DNA of 64,000 nucleotides from Purpureocillium takamizusanense (Eukaryota; Ascomycota; Sordariomycetes; Hypocreales; Ophiocordycipitaceae), in contig NC_063075.1 of NCBI RefSeq assembly GCF_022605165.1, positions 744,001 through 808,000 of the forward strand, written 5' to 3'. A program made the position numbers and the translations under genes. The notes under the pieces were generated by a model that searched no databases, was not told the origin of the DNA, and was given only the letters and a program-made list of their open reading frames with translations. Shown one piece after another: positions 1 to 11,000 of the stretch; position 1 is the first letter of the stretch, and every line of letters starts with the position of its first letter.

Positions 1-3000
1 GACGTCGCGCTGGGTGTAGAGCTCGGGCGCCAGCTGCTTGATGCGGATGGTCTCGATGTACACGCGCTCCGACTCGTTGAAGGCCAGGGCCTGCGGGGAG
101 ATTCTGCCGCTGTCGCCAAAGGAAGCGCCGGTGGCGGTGAGGGTAGAGGCGCGGGAGGAGGTGGTGGAGGTTTCGTAGTCGTCGTCGAGATTCAACAGCG
201 AGGGCTCCGCCAGGGGAGCGGTGCTCGAGGGCGATGGGGAGGGGGAGAAGGACAAAGAGTCGGCGGCGGTGTCGTCGGCATCGTCGCGCTTATGCGCAAA
301 GGCGCTGCGGCGGCGACGAGCCAGGGGGTTCATGGGAGGGGTCGGCGGAGGGGGCGGCAGGTCGCGGCCCTCCCAGCGGCGGCTGAGGGCGAGGTTCTCC
401 ATGATGGTGAGGTACAGGGGATGGGCCCTGCCGAGGGAGGGGCCGACAATGCCGAGGGCGCGCAGGTAGCGGTCGCGGGCGCTGGAGAAGCACTTGCGGA
501 AGTCGTCGATGACGGCGAGGGACTGGAGCGGCGTGGCGATGCCCGGGTGGTCAGGACCAAAGAGGCGCGTCTTGATGTCGATGGACTTGTTGAACATGAC
601 CTCGGCCTCGTCCAAGGAAAAGGCGGCATGGGATGCGCGGGCAAAGGCCTCGAGGGCATACAGCGTCATGGGATGGCTCTCGCCAAACGTCTTCTGGTAC
701 GAGAGGTGCACGCGACGGTACAAGGGCAGCGCCACGTCGAAGTCTTTGAGGCGCGTCAGCGTCGCCGCCAGCGCCTCGACGGTGGCGACCGTCGTCATGT
801 CCGCCGCGCCCAGCAGCTCCTCCTGCTGGCCTTCAATCGTCTTGTACTGGTCCCCGGCGTAGTCGAGCTCGCCCCGCTCGGCGGCGAACGCGGCCCTCGT
901 GAGGGCGACGCGGAAGCCCAGCGCCCGGTCGACGGACTCGAGGTTGATGTCGATGCCTGCGATCACCTCGTTGCTGCGCTGGTACTCGCCATTCTGGTGC
1001 AGGAGCACGGAGAGACAGAGGGCCGCCTGCGTGCGCTCCATGTCGCTAAGACGAGACGCGTGTTGCCGCGAGAGCTCGAAGCATCCGATGGCCTGCTCCA
1101 ATGCGCCCTGGGTCATGCAGACCCTGCCCAGCACGTGCCACGCAACGTCCTCGTTGCCGTCGACGTCGTCGTCCGGGCCCTCGAGCACGCGCGACCAGTC
1201 GTGATAGCACGTCTTGGCGTGGGGGGCCATGATTCTCGCAAACTCCTGCACCTTCTGCAGGGTCGGCGACGTGGACTCGTTCTCCTGGATGCTGTCGGCG
1301 CACACGTTACAGGCGAGCCAGGCGTTGTCAAACTTCTCTTCGGGCGTCAGCAAACCACGCACGTGGTCTCGTGCGGCCGAGTCCATGATGAACGAGCCAA
1401 GCGACGAGGAGCTCTGCGAGGAGGGAGAGGATGCCGAGCTGGAGTCGGACGACTCCGAAGGGGGCGGAGTTTGTATATAGTCGTGGTCTAGCAGGTACTC
1501 CAGGACGTCGTCGAGGTGGTCATCTTGGAAGGCTTCGCTCGTCAGCACCGCTACCCGTCTGCAGACGGCGTCACGAAACTTACCCTTCATCTCGGCAAAG
1601 ACGTTTGCGAACCGAGCCGGCACTGTCTTGAGCGACGACACAGTAAACAGCGCCGCGGGAATCACCGAGTCGGACAGCATAGCGCTGATGCGCAGCACCG
1701 TACGCGTGACAGGAGATTGATCAATGGTGGATCCAAAGACGCTCAGCGGCAGCTTGGACTCAATCCGCGTGTGGTATTCCAACACGGTCAAGGCCTTATT
1801 TCGCATCGAAGAGGCCGCCATGCTGACGTCCTGCGCGTGGTACTCGAGCTGCCTGACGACACGCGCAGCCGCGTCCCCTACGAATGTTAGCATGGCTCAC
1901 CAGCCTGGTAGCATCGGGTGAGACGCCTTACTCTGCACAGGGTCCTCCACGGCCCCCTTCCCCATGATGGACGCCAGCAGGTCGATCGACTCTTGCTCCG
2001 TCATGGTGTCCACAAGGAGCTTCGCGCCCCACGAGCAACAGTTGCTATTTCTAGACGTGAAGATGATCTTGCCGGACATCGTCAAGGGAATGAACTGGAA
2101 AATGTCGTACGACATCTCGACGTTGTCAAAGATGAGGAGCCAGTCCGTGTTGCCCGGTCGGAGCAGCCAGTTCCTAATGGCACGCACGACCGACTTGGCT
2201 CGCGGGATGTCCAGGTCCCTGGCGCTCTTCACCTTGAGCATATCCTGCACTCCGGTGAGTCCGAGGTCTCTCTCGACCTGCTCCCGCTCTGCCGACTTGG
2301 AGTAGTGCTCGACGAGCGTGTTGGCAAGCTCGAGATAGCTCGCCATGACCGTCTCCCAACTCTCGGAGCGAACCCAGAACACAAACGACAGCGTTTCTTT
2401 GTTGCTCTCTGTGTATTGTCGCGCCAGGGTCGACTTTCCCGTGCCGGATGGACCCCAGAGGATGACGATGCTTCGATTCATCTTGTCTGAATCTATGTCG
2501 GGGTTGAGGATTTCGTTTAGACGGCCAAGCAGACGCTCGCGGGGCACATCTGATCCTGCATCCGGAAGCGTATAGGGAATAGCGAAGTCGCTGGAGAGGA
2601 CTTCCAGACGGGTCCCTGTCGTTGTTAGTATGTGTCGTCGTTGCCGCCGCTCGTGGCGCTGAATGCCTCACCTGTGCTCATGGCGTAGAGCTTGCGCTTG
2701 GACTTAAGCAGCTCGGAGGTGTTGGCGCCGTCCACCATGCGGCGGAAGTTGTCGATAAACGTTTTGTAGTTTTCGTCTCTGCCCTTGAAGCGCACCAAGT
2801 CTTGATGGGTGGCCTTGAGGCCAATCTGCGAGCCGTCAGAGCCGGCAATGGAGTGGCGCTGCTCGACGACGAAGCCCTCCTCGGATTTCTTAGTCTCATA
2901 GAAGGACAGGCATGGCAGGTCGGGGGAGATGGCCTTGAAGGCCTCCATCTGGGTCGTAAGCCACTCGATGTCCTTGATACGGGGCTTCTTCTCGGATTCG

Positions 3001-3781
3001 TCACCCCGGCGGGGCGTTCCCGAGTCCTGGTACAGCTCCGACGTGGTGCGGCGGAGGGCGCGGGCGATGGGCGAAGGCGCCGAGGGGAGGCCGGGGGCCA
3101 CGGTGCCGAAGAAGGCGACGCCGCAGGCCGACAGCTCGAGGTCCCTGATCTCCATGTCGACAGCCTCGCCCGCGATGACGAGGGCGCGCTTGACGATCCA
3201 GCCGCCCAGGCCGTGGGCGATGAAGAAGAGCGGGCGAGAGCGGGCCGAGGGCTCGAGGTTGCGGCGGTGGGCGAGCGAGCGGGCGAGGTTGTAGCCCTGT
3301 CCGTAGACGATGGTCCGGACGACGAAGCTGTAGCTGACGCCGTCGGAGATGTACTCAAACGTCATGATGCGGGCCTTGGGCATATCGGGGGCTAGCAGCT
3401 GCTCGAGCCACGGCCGCGGCTTGCCCTTGACGCCTGGGTCTGCTGACACCCAGTTACGGAAGCCCTCTCCGCCGAGTCCATGGACGGCGACGATGCTGTG
3501 AGGCACGGACAACGGTCAGTTTTGCGGTCCACATATGCATGATATATAAGCGCAAGGAGGAGCAACTACGAGCTTCTCATGGAAGTCGTCGGTACGCTAC
3601 AAGGAGCCATGAGGTGTGAAGGGAGGGGGGGGGGGGTCACTGAGAAGAAAACTCACTCAATCTCTGCATTCTCAGGATCATGAACGACCTTGAGGCCCGT
3701 CAAATTGTGTAAACGGCGCCGCGACACGGCACCGCGGACGCGATTCAAGAAGCCCTTGACCGGCTCGAGCGCGTCGGCCAT
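1..3781 (-). CDS. NLR/STAND protein: hydrolase-like domain, NB-ARC, TPR repeats (3' end off window)
   Basis: Four exons are read on the minus strand: 3781-3657, 3495-2672, 2615-1932 and 1877 to the window edge. All junctions are GT-AG and in frame, and the introns carry CTGAC or CTAAC branch points. They give 1170 codons without a stop. Residues ~42-300 resemble the SesB-like alpha/beta-hydrolase domain of fungal NLRs, beginning IVAVHGLGGEGF. At the nucleophile elbow (~residue 132) the sequence is AHGLGG, where GxSxG enzymes have Ser. Walker A (GPSGTGKST) lies at ~369 and a Walker B-like WLLIFDN at ~474. From ~700 onward there are ~42-residue kinesin-light-chain-type TPRs (for example FGESHPMTLYALE). 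A Pro/Ser-rich stretch follows near the window edge. The start is the first ATG of a short exon encoding MADALEPVKG. In fungi this architecture belongs to intracellular NLR-like receptors linked to non-self recognition; that role here is inferred from architecture only. Confidence 0.88.
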
Positions 3782-5077
3782 GGTTGGGTGCGACTGTATT
3801 GCGAGGCGGTCATGCAAAGGGTAGGGAGGGAAGCGTTGGTGTTTTCGTGCAAGGTCGAGGTGAGGATGGTTTTGAGGTTCGTGTGGGAGGTTAATGTTCG
3901 TTTGCTGTTTTGGAGTGCGGCCAGCCCATCAACAAGACTGGCTGGCCTAGCCTAGCCTAGCCTTCCAGTGGGCGGGCGTGCCATCCATGTCACCTCGGGC
4001 TCAGTGCCAGGGCAGGTTGGGTGCCCGCTGCAGTGGCTGAATGGGCCGGGCCTCAGGTGGCCGGGCAGGCGTCCGGGCTGCAGACGGGACGGCCGGCTGG
4101 CGCTTGGGCGTGCGTGTGCTGTTCCATCTGTTCACTGCGCCAGCTGGCCAACCGCAGAGGTCAGTCAAATCCGGGCCACCATCCATGAAACCTGGAACCA
4201 CTGGGTGTGGTGAGGTGGGCTGACTGCCGCCACCTGCGCGTCACTCACGAGTCGCGGCGCATCCATCGGCAACTTGGAAGCCCCCCCAAAACAGGCGGCT
4301 GGCCCCTTCATTACCCAATAAAATTGAAGGTGCAGACAGGCTGGTGGCAAACGACAGTCAAAATCCATTCATTACCTACGAAGTTCGAGTGCTCGTGTAA
4401 GATCACCCCACAGAGCAGAGCAAAGATCAATATCTTGCAGTGACAAAGGATCCCGTAATCTTACACTGAGCGAGGGCGTTTGATGACTTGGGCATATACT
4501 GTATGTTGAGCCAAAAAGCCTCCTGTACGAAGTACAGTACCTATACTTTGAGTCACACCTCGAGATAGTCAAATCCGTTTGCACGTTCTTGCACACCAGA
4601 AACAATCGAGTACACAAACTCCGTTTGCACACATCGGCCAACCACATTTTCTAATAGACTGACCACACTGAGGGGAGAAAAAAAATGTATATTTCGCACT
4701 GACGACTACCAAGGCCTCGAGCTCGCATCGCACTTGTCTATTCTGTACACGCAGTCCGTTATCGCCACCCGCCTTCTCGCACAGTCAAGCACAGTTCCCA
4801 AAGCCCTATACTATCTCTCCGAGTGCCTTGGCCGCCGTCGTCGTCGCCGTCGCCGTCGATTTACGTGCATGTGCGCATGCCACATGGAAAAGACACAAAG
4901 CGCCAGCCATGCCCCCGTCGATGCTTATTTCTGTGCATCGCCGTCAGTATCATCGTTCTCATCGTAGTCGTCGTCGTCTTTCTCTTCTTCTTCTTGTTCT
5001 CCTTCCTCGTGCTTCCGCAAAGCCAAAAGCAACACAAAGAAGAAAAGACGCCATCATCCGGGTCTCCCTTGCCGGGC
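3782..5077. other. intergenic: NLR promoter and 3' flank of the 5078-6109 gene
   Basis: I see no supportable gene. It holds the upstream region of the NLR and the downstream region of the next minus-strand gene. A short CTAGC-type repeat (GCCTAGCCTAGCCTAGCC) lies at about 3945-3962, and a CGTCGTCGCCGTCGCC stretch at about 4834-4857. The short ORFs here are low complexity and lack intron or domain support. Confidence 0.6.
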
Positions 5078-6109
5078 CTAGCCCACCACGACCAGGTCAA
5101 GCTGCAGTTGCTCCACCGTCTCGCGGTCCGCCTGATCCTGCGCCCGCATCTCGTCATCGTAGTCGTCGTCGTCGTGGACATCTTTCTGTGCACGCTCGCC
5201 GTCGTGGTCCTTGCCGGCACCGGCCTCGCCCATGAGGGCGCCCTCGGGCACCTCGACGGCGGGCGTCTGCGGCGTGCCCATCCAGTTGGCGTTGCCGGGC
5301 GCCGGCTTGTCCACGACGGCGGGCCAGTAGTCGAAGTTGTCGCGCACGGCGTAGCCCTTGCGCTGTTGGCCAAGGACCGCGCGGCGCAGCTTCGCCCGCG
5401 TGCCGTCCACCTTTTCGAGCAGCACCTGCCTGTAGCCGAGGAAGACGACCGTCTCGCCCTCGTACGTGCCCGAGAAGCCGCCCTCGCGCGTCACCCGGGC
5501 CGTCGCCGAGGCGCCCACGGCCGTCGGCGAGGTGGGCAGCAGGGAGGCGCCCGCCACCGCGAGGCCCGGACCCCCGTCGAGGGGCACCGGCAGGCGGGCC
5601 TGGGCGCCGGCGCCGGCGTGCGAGCCCGACGTCTCGGCCACCTCGAGGTTGGCGAGGGTCACGACGTCGGTGACAAAGTAGGCCTGCTGGCCGTGGCTGT
5701 CGCGCAGCAGGTCGAAGAGCTCCTCAAAGTACTGCTTGTCGCGCAGCAGCTCCTTGAACTTTTCCCCGGGGGAGTCCATGTGCCACACGCGGGCGACGGT
5801 GGCGGTGCGGGCGCTGGCGTCGCCGCGGGCGCGGTCGACGAAGACGTCGATGAGGTCGCCGACCGAGGCGCGCACGGCCCCGTCCTTGATGTTGCGCTTC
5901 CAGAAGTTGACGTTGTGCACCGTCAGCGGCTTGGGGTCCAGGTCCGCCACCAGCTCCCGCGGCAGCTTGGCCGAGCGGTAGGGCACGCGCCGCTCCGTCG
6001 GCAGGTCCGGGTACTTGACGACGCTGCCGATGAGCTTGTCGCGGTACTCGCCGGCGTCCAGGCACGGCTGGATGAGCCACAGCGGCTTGACGTCGCGGTG
6101 GTGCGACAT
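5078..6109 (-). CDS. unrecognised 343-aa protein
   Basis: This is a single uninterrupted reading frame. I start at the ATG at 6109 (MSHHRDVKPLW); the frame extends further upstream, but only through TGCG/TGTG repeat DNA encoding THAHTH-like residues. Residues 1-160 look like a compact globular domain with segments LIGSVVKYPDLP, VNFWKRNIKDGAV, KQYFEELFDLLRDS and QQAYFVTDVVTLANLEV. The middle is Gly/Ala-rich. Residues ~230-280 contain YEGETVVFLGYRQV. The tail is acidic (HDDDDYDDE). There is no signal peptide or membrane segment. I do not recognise the family. It lies on the same strand, about 1.3 kb upstream of the NLR start, so a functional pairing is possible but unproven. Confidence 0.75.
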   Translation of the reverse strand: MSHHRDVKPLWLIQPCLDAGEYRDKLIGSVVKYPDLPTERRVPYRSAKLPRELVADLDPKPLTVHNVNFWKRNIKDGAVRASVGDLIDVFVDRARGDASARTATVARVWHMDSPGEKFKELLRDKQYFEELFDLLRDSHGQQAYFVTDVVTLANLEVAETSGSHAGAGAQARLPVPLDGGPGLAVAGASLLPTSPTAVGASATARVTREGGFSGTYEGETVVFLGYRQVLLEKVDGTRAKLRRAVLGQQRKGYAVRDNFDYWPAVVDKPAPGNANWMGTPQTPAVEVPEGALMGEAGAGKDHDGERAQKDVHDDDDYDDEMRAQDQADRETVEQLQLDLVVVG

Positions 6110-7124
6110 GTGCGTGTGAGCGTGCGTGCGTGCGAGCGAGCGTGCGTATGTGTACACAAAGTATGTGTCGCCGTTAGCGTTTTGTGATGCCGGTAGATGA
6201 CGGGGTGGTGGGATGTGTCGTGATGTTGTGCTGCCTGTCGCTTTTTTCTTGTTTTCGTCTGCGTGCGCTCTCACTCTGTTAGTTTGCTTCTCTCTGCTGT
6301 CCGTCGGCCAACGACGACGCCTCGTCTTTCTCTGGTCGCGCCTCTTTCTTGTTCGCTTTCTTTTCCTTGGTGGACCGACGCACGTCGAAAATAGCCCTGG
6401 CTGTGCGTGCGCTGGATGTACTGAGTTTGTGTATGTGTGTCTGTGTTTGCGTGCGCGCGTGAGCTGTTCGTGAGAGGGAAAGCAGGCGGCGAGTCGTCAC
6501 GAACCCGGGTGCTGCTTTGTCTGTCCTGCCTCGGCTTGATATAGTATTTGCCTTGTGGTTTGTGGGTGCAGGTGGTGGTTGTTCTTAGGTTTGGCCCCTC
6601 GGCAGTGGCGTTGATAATTGAGGTGCGTCAAAGAAACGAGGCGAGGCGAGGTGAGGTGAGGTGAGGTGCGGTGGGTGAGCGAGCAGGGAGGGGCGGGACG
6701 GATGCAACCTGAAGTTGGCTGCTGGCTGGCACACTGAACCGGGCCTTGAAGCTGGCTCACTCACAGCCACAGGCCAGGACAGGCCAGGCACCTCACCACT
6801 CACCACCGGCAATGGAAAGCAGCTGCTGTATCGCAGTACACAGCTTGTCAACCTGCCCCAGGGCTGCCTCCCACCATCACACAGCCCGGACAGGGCCTCA
6901 CTGAGGTGTCAGTCCGTGACGTCTAGCCCAGGCTGCCTGCCCTGCCCGCCACCAGCTGCGCCACAGACAAGAGTCACCCGCCAGGCAGATTTCAATTTCA
7001 ACAAGCAGACATGAAGCTCACGAATCCGATCCCCCCTTCTTCCCTCTATCAGCCTAACCCTCACACCTCATTAACCAACCTCCCACGCTCGTGCGCCCCT
7101 TCCCGCTTGCCCAGGCGGCCTGTC

Positions 7125-7171
<47 letters not shown>

Positions 7172-7449
7172 CCGACGTTACGCACCTTGTCCCGCCGCCC
7201 CTCCCCCTCCCCCAAAAAGCCACAGCCGTCCGTCCCCATGGCAGCCCTACTCCACCACCTCGTTGGTACGCCTCCCCACGCCCTAAGTTTCCATTCTCCA
7301 CCAACTCCACCCAGTACCTGACCCTGACCTAACAAAAAACCGGATGGCGGCGTCCACACACCAGACGAAGAGAGAGAGAAAAACTTCACCCAACCCTTCA
7401 TAGTCAGTAATAAGGCCACCGTCCCGATAACTCCCGATAAGAGAAAAAA
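6110..7449. other. intergenic: leader of the 5078-6109 gene, then low-complexity DNA
   Basis: There is no supportable gene. The part next to 6109 is TGTG/TGCG-rich and is probably leader and promoter of the minus-strand gene. A GAGGTGAGGTGAGGTG repeat lies at about 6645-6670. A 44-nt poly-C run lies at 7127-7170. Confidence 0.6.
7127..7170. repeat. 44-nt poly-C tract
   Basis: There are 44 uninterrupted C residues on the plus strand. This is far longer than the other C runs in the window (15-17 nt at 15053-15067, 15446-15462 and 27981-27997). Its true length is uncertain because homopolymers are error-prone in sequencing. Confidence 0.9.
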
Positions 7450-7485
7450 GTCTTCGTGGCTCAGTTGGTTAGAGCGTTGGTCTCA

Positions 7486-7555
7486 GTAAGACTCTCCTCC
7501 AACACCAGAAAAAAAAACTGTCTACAATGAACAGTCAACTAACAGTCCGCTACAG
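7486..7555 (+). other. 70-nt spliceosomal-intron-like block inside the tRNA-Met anticodon
   Basis: It begins GTAAG and ends CTACAG. A perfect branch-point motif CTAAC lies at 7539-7543, with the branch A 13 nt from the end. Length and signals match the mRNA introns of this window. It lies between anticodon bases C34-A35 and T36. CAGTA occurs at both ends (7484-7488 and 7553-7557), which may be an insertion footprint. Confidence 0.6.
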
Positions 7556-7557
7556 TA

Positions 7558-7595
7558 TGTGCCATATACATGTGATCAGATTTTACATCTGGGCC
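7558..7595 (+). other. 38-nt canonical tRNA intron after position 37
   Basis: After removal of the 70-nt block the remaining insert sits directly 3' of position 37, the usual place for eukaryotic tRNA introns. It contains ATG at 7570-7572, which can pair with the CAT anticodon, and ends GGGCC, which could supply a pairing partner for C32. The boundary is deduced from the cloverleaf. Confidence 0.55.
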
Positions 7596-7635
7596 ATCCA
7601 AAGGTCGTGAGTTCGAGTCTCACCGAGGACAATTC

Positions 7636-7641
7636 TTTTTT
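7636..7641 (+). terminator. Pol III terminator (T6) of the tRNA gene
   Basis: Six T residues begin 5 nt after the discriminator base of the tRNA, the usual distance for an RNA polymerase III terminator. Confidence 0.75.
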
Positions 7642-8083
7642 GGGGGTGTTTGTAGCATTCTTTTTGAACTTTTTGCTTTGTGTTGTCGTTCATCGTCAAG
7701 CTTTTTGGTCTTTCAACCCGGTGCTGCGCTGATGTGCTCAAAATCTGCTTGCTCTACATCCTACAGCTTCCCAGCATTGTCATCACCGCGCGGCGTAGCA
7801 AGCAAACTGTGATGATAGTTCGTACATTTAGTTGGCTTCCTGCGTCTCATTCATCATGACCCCATCCATCTATGCCCTCTACTTCGCAACCTCTCAGTCG
7901 CACGCAACCCCGTCTCTCCTCGGTCTATCCATGTGTCCTCCGAGTGTACCTCGTACATGTAACAAAGAGAAAAATATTGCCAAACGCATGGGCGTCCCCG
8001 TGGTATCAACAAAACAATAGCAACTGTGCCCTCTCATCAAGCGTTACTCCCGGCGCGCCAGAACAGAAACAAGGCACAATAGC
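7642..8083. other. intergenic: tRNA 3' flank and 3' flank of the DH/PH gene
   Basis: I see no gene here. It probably contains the 3' UTR of the minus-strand gene ending at 8084. Confidence 0.6.
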
Positions 8084-11000
8084 TCACGCCCGCACCACCT
8101 CCTGGTGTACGAGCCGCAGCACCCAGCTCGCCTCGGGCGCGTTGGCAAACTGGAAACACCACTTCTTGATGTTGCCGCCAGTCGCTCCCGTCGCCGGCAC
8201 CATGCCCACGACGCCGTCTCCATTCCTCACCTCCTCCCACACACCGCACACAATGCCCCGGCTGCCCATTGGCGTGAAGCACCCGCTGCCCAGCACCGCG
8301 TCCAGCACGATGCGCGGCTTCTCCGACTCCTTCTTCGGCAGCGTCGTCGCTGTGATGCGCTTCTCGAGCCCGTGGTTGGCCCGCAGCGCCTGCCGCCACC
8401 CCGGCGGCGGCCGTCGGATCTGCAGACTGCAGTTGCCGTAGTCCTCCCACTTGGCCGCCCCGACCAGCAGATGCAGCCGGATCCGTATGTTGTCGGGGTT
8501 GACGCTCGTCATGTTGCGCCCGCTGTTCTCGACGCTGACCGACGGCGACCGCGGGGGCGTCCCGCTCGCCGACGACGATCCCGACGTGTACAGGCTGTTG
8601 CCCACGCTGCGGAGACTCTGCCGGTCGACCGAAGACCGTGCCAGGTTGAATGAGAGGTTGCCCGCCCCCGTGAGCCGCTTGAGGAAGCTCGAGGCCGATG
8701 GCGTCGACGATGGCGTCGTGCTGGCTCCGTCATGTGATGGCGCCCTGACGGAGCTGCGGTAGCTGTTCTTCCTGCCGAACCAGTTCCGCCGGCGGCTGCT
8801 GGTGCTGCCCTCGTTCTCCGCCGGGGCCCGCTGCTCCCCAAAGCTCTTGAACCGTGCCTCGTTCTCGAGCTCGATGAACTTTTGATTGTTGAGGCGCGCC
8901 TTGTGCACCGCCATGTACAGCCCCTGGCACTCGGGGTGGTTGGGGCAGCGGAAGCGGAAGTTGCCGCCGTTGTAGTGCTCGTACAGCGAGCTGTGAGGCT
9001 GCACCGAGGACCGAATCTCCAGGTCCAGTGCAGTGCTCTGCCGAATGAGCACCAGCGGCGTCAGGTCGAGCGCCAGGGCCGGCTTGTCTGTCTTCTTGTG
9101 CTCACCGTTGCGGAAGTGATAGACCTCGATGAGGCCAGCGGTAACCATGACGGAGCAGACGCTCGACGACAAGTCCTTCCATAGGCCCTTGTCCGACCAC
9201 CGCGATATCGACGCTATGAAGCGCGCCGCCTTTTCGTCGGTTGTCTTCGGTCCATGCAGACCGGCCTGTGAGGCAGAGTTAGACGGCGTCAAGCTGTAGT
9301 CCGATCCCGACAGTAGCGACTCGCCCACCGCCGGCGCCCGCGCGTCCTTGTTGATGCTCACGCCCAGCTCCGTCTCCGGAATGTCGATACTTTCAATCTC
9401 GTCGTCGCTCGAGTCGGCATCTGACTCGTCCGAGAACTCTTCGGAAACAGAAGACACGTCTGAGGGAAGGTACTCGTGCTTAAGGGGCGACGACCCACGA
9501 CGTCTGATGCGCTCCGGGCTGTTCACGTCGGTAGGCGGTTGCAGCGGAGGCGGAGACTGCGTCGGCGACGCAGACTTGTCGGCCGACTTAGGGCTGACGC
9601 TGAGCGTGCGGTGGACCGGCGGCCGCGGCGCGCCATCATCGCGGAACTGCGTGGTGTTAGGGGGTGCGCTCTCTCCGCGTAGGCTGCGAGGGTCTGGACG
9701 CATGCTCTCGCTCAACGGCCTGCTCCGCTCCTCCTTGGCTGCATTCTTTGTGGGAGTCTTTTCTGGATCAGACAGCTCCGGAGAGGCTTGCTGCGCTGGA
9801 AACGAGGATGGCATGGTCGCTCGGTGCGGGCGGTATCGCGAAGGCAGCGCGCGTCTGTCGTCGGTTGTGGGTGAAGACGCGACGTTTTTGGAAATTGGTG
9901 ACCTGGGTGATTCAGGCAGCGGCACGCGTGCACCGAACGGCATGTCCGCCGCGCCCCGCGCAGTGGTCGGCTCCGGCTCACCGACCTCACTCGGCTCCGG
10001 CTCCCTGGGCGGCACAGGGGTAAGGGGAAGAATGTCTAGCCAGTCGAGGATCTGGTCCTCGCTGTCTGCGCTCAAGGTGAGGAGCTCATGCCACGACTTG
10101 CCATTGTGCGTGCCGCGGATCATGACGACCATGTCCAACTCGCCGTCCCCTGTTCGTGCCGAGACCATGGACATGGGAACGGGAGCAAACAGAAGGAAAC
10201 ATCGTCGCCCTTCGCCAGTCTCTCGGATAAGAATATCGCCGTCGTCGGCATCCTTTTGATTGTCGCGATGAATCACTTCGACCTGGCACTCCAGCCGCTG
10301 TCCGTTGGAGTGCGCCAGGTCGAGCGCGAAGACGTCTTTGGCATTGACTTGGCGATTTGGGTCGATGGTGACATCGCGGGCCGGACCGAGGGTACGCAGA
10401 TCGCGTGCCCTTGTCTTGTCTGTGTTGATGGCATCCTGGTCCGTCATGCGAGCCGTCTCCTCTCTATGGCGCCGTCGGGCCTTGTCTTGGAGATTCTCAA
10501 AGTCCCGGAGCAGTTCATGCGTGTCATTTGAGTCTATGATGGCGTCCAGGCACTTGATCAGCTTGGTCATTTGCTTGATCCGGATGAGCGGCCGCTTCAA
10601 CAGGTGCGCCACGGCCACCCGCTCCCCGGCGGAGTCGACGATGTCGCCTCGCTCATTCCGGGGCAGCGCATTGAGGAGCGAGTCCTCATCGTCCAGCTGG
10701 CCGGGGGCCAGGTTGACGACAACGTCCTCGAATCCCAGACGCCACGCGCTGAGATAGCTGTTGTAGATTGGCACGATGCCGTGTGCCCAGTTGGCCAGCC
10801 GTCGCACGTCCGACATTGGCGCCTTGCGGTGTGCATTCTTGAGCTTTTCCAGGGCGACGCCCATGTTGACCACCGACTTGGACAGGCCATCCTTGCTGGA
10901 CGATCCCGGACCGAAAAGCTCTGTCGAGTTCGTGCCGTTCACTACGTGGGTCAGCAACACTGGGATGACGCCGTCCACTAGGGTCTTGAGTTCGCGCAGG

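Larger units (their letters stand above)
7450..7631 (+). tRNA. elongator tRNA-Met (CAT) gene with a compound interruption in the anticodon loop
   Basis: The cloverleaf arms are intact. The acceptor pairs 7450-7456 (GTCTTCG) with 7624-7630 (CGAGGAC, one G-U), with discriminator A at 7631. The D arm is GCTC/GAGC with a GG-containing loop. The T arm is GTGAG-TTCGAGT-CTCAC. The anticodon stem pairs TTGG (7477-7480) with CCAA (7598-7601) and has a T-T apposition at 31/39, as known for eukaryotic elongator tRNA-Met. The variable loop AGGTC also fits tRNA-Met. The exon halves end ...TCTCA (7485) and resume ATCCAA (7596). Taken literally, the anticodon would be CAG with T37, which does not fit a tRNA lacking a long variable arm. 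Removing 7486-7555 and 7558-7595 gives a CTCATAA loop, the canonical Met form. It may instead be an inactivated copy. Confidence 0.85.

Noticed and set aside
292..1491. 399-codon plus-strand frame
   Set aside because: It is the antisense shadow of the NLR TPR exon, which is supported by domains and splice sites on the minus strand.
4823..6187. 454-codon plus-strand frame overlapping 5078-6109
   Set aside because: Its residues are low-complexity antisense of the minus-strand gene, beginning in CGTCGT repeats.
7011..7419. Open frames with poly-Pro or poly-Gly around 7.1-7.3 kb
   Set aside because: They exist only because of the 44-nt C run; there is no conserved sequence around it.
7450..7631. 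Reading the tRNA as Leu(CAG) with a single 108-nt intron
   Set aside because: A leucine tRNA should have a long variable arm. Here it is five bases and matches elongator Met, and T at position 37 would be abnormal.
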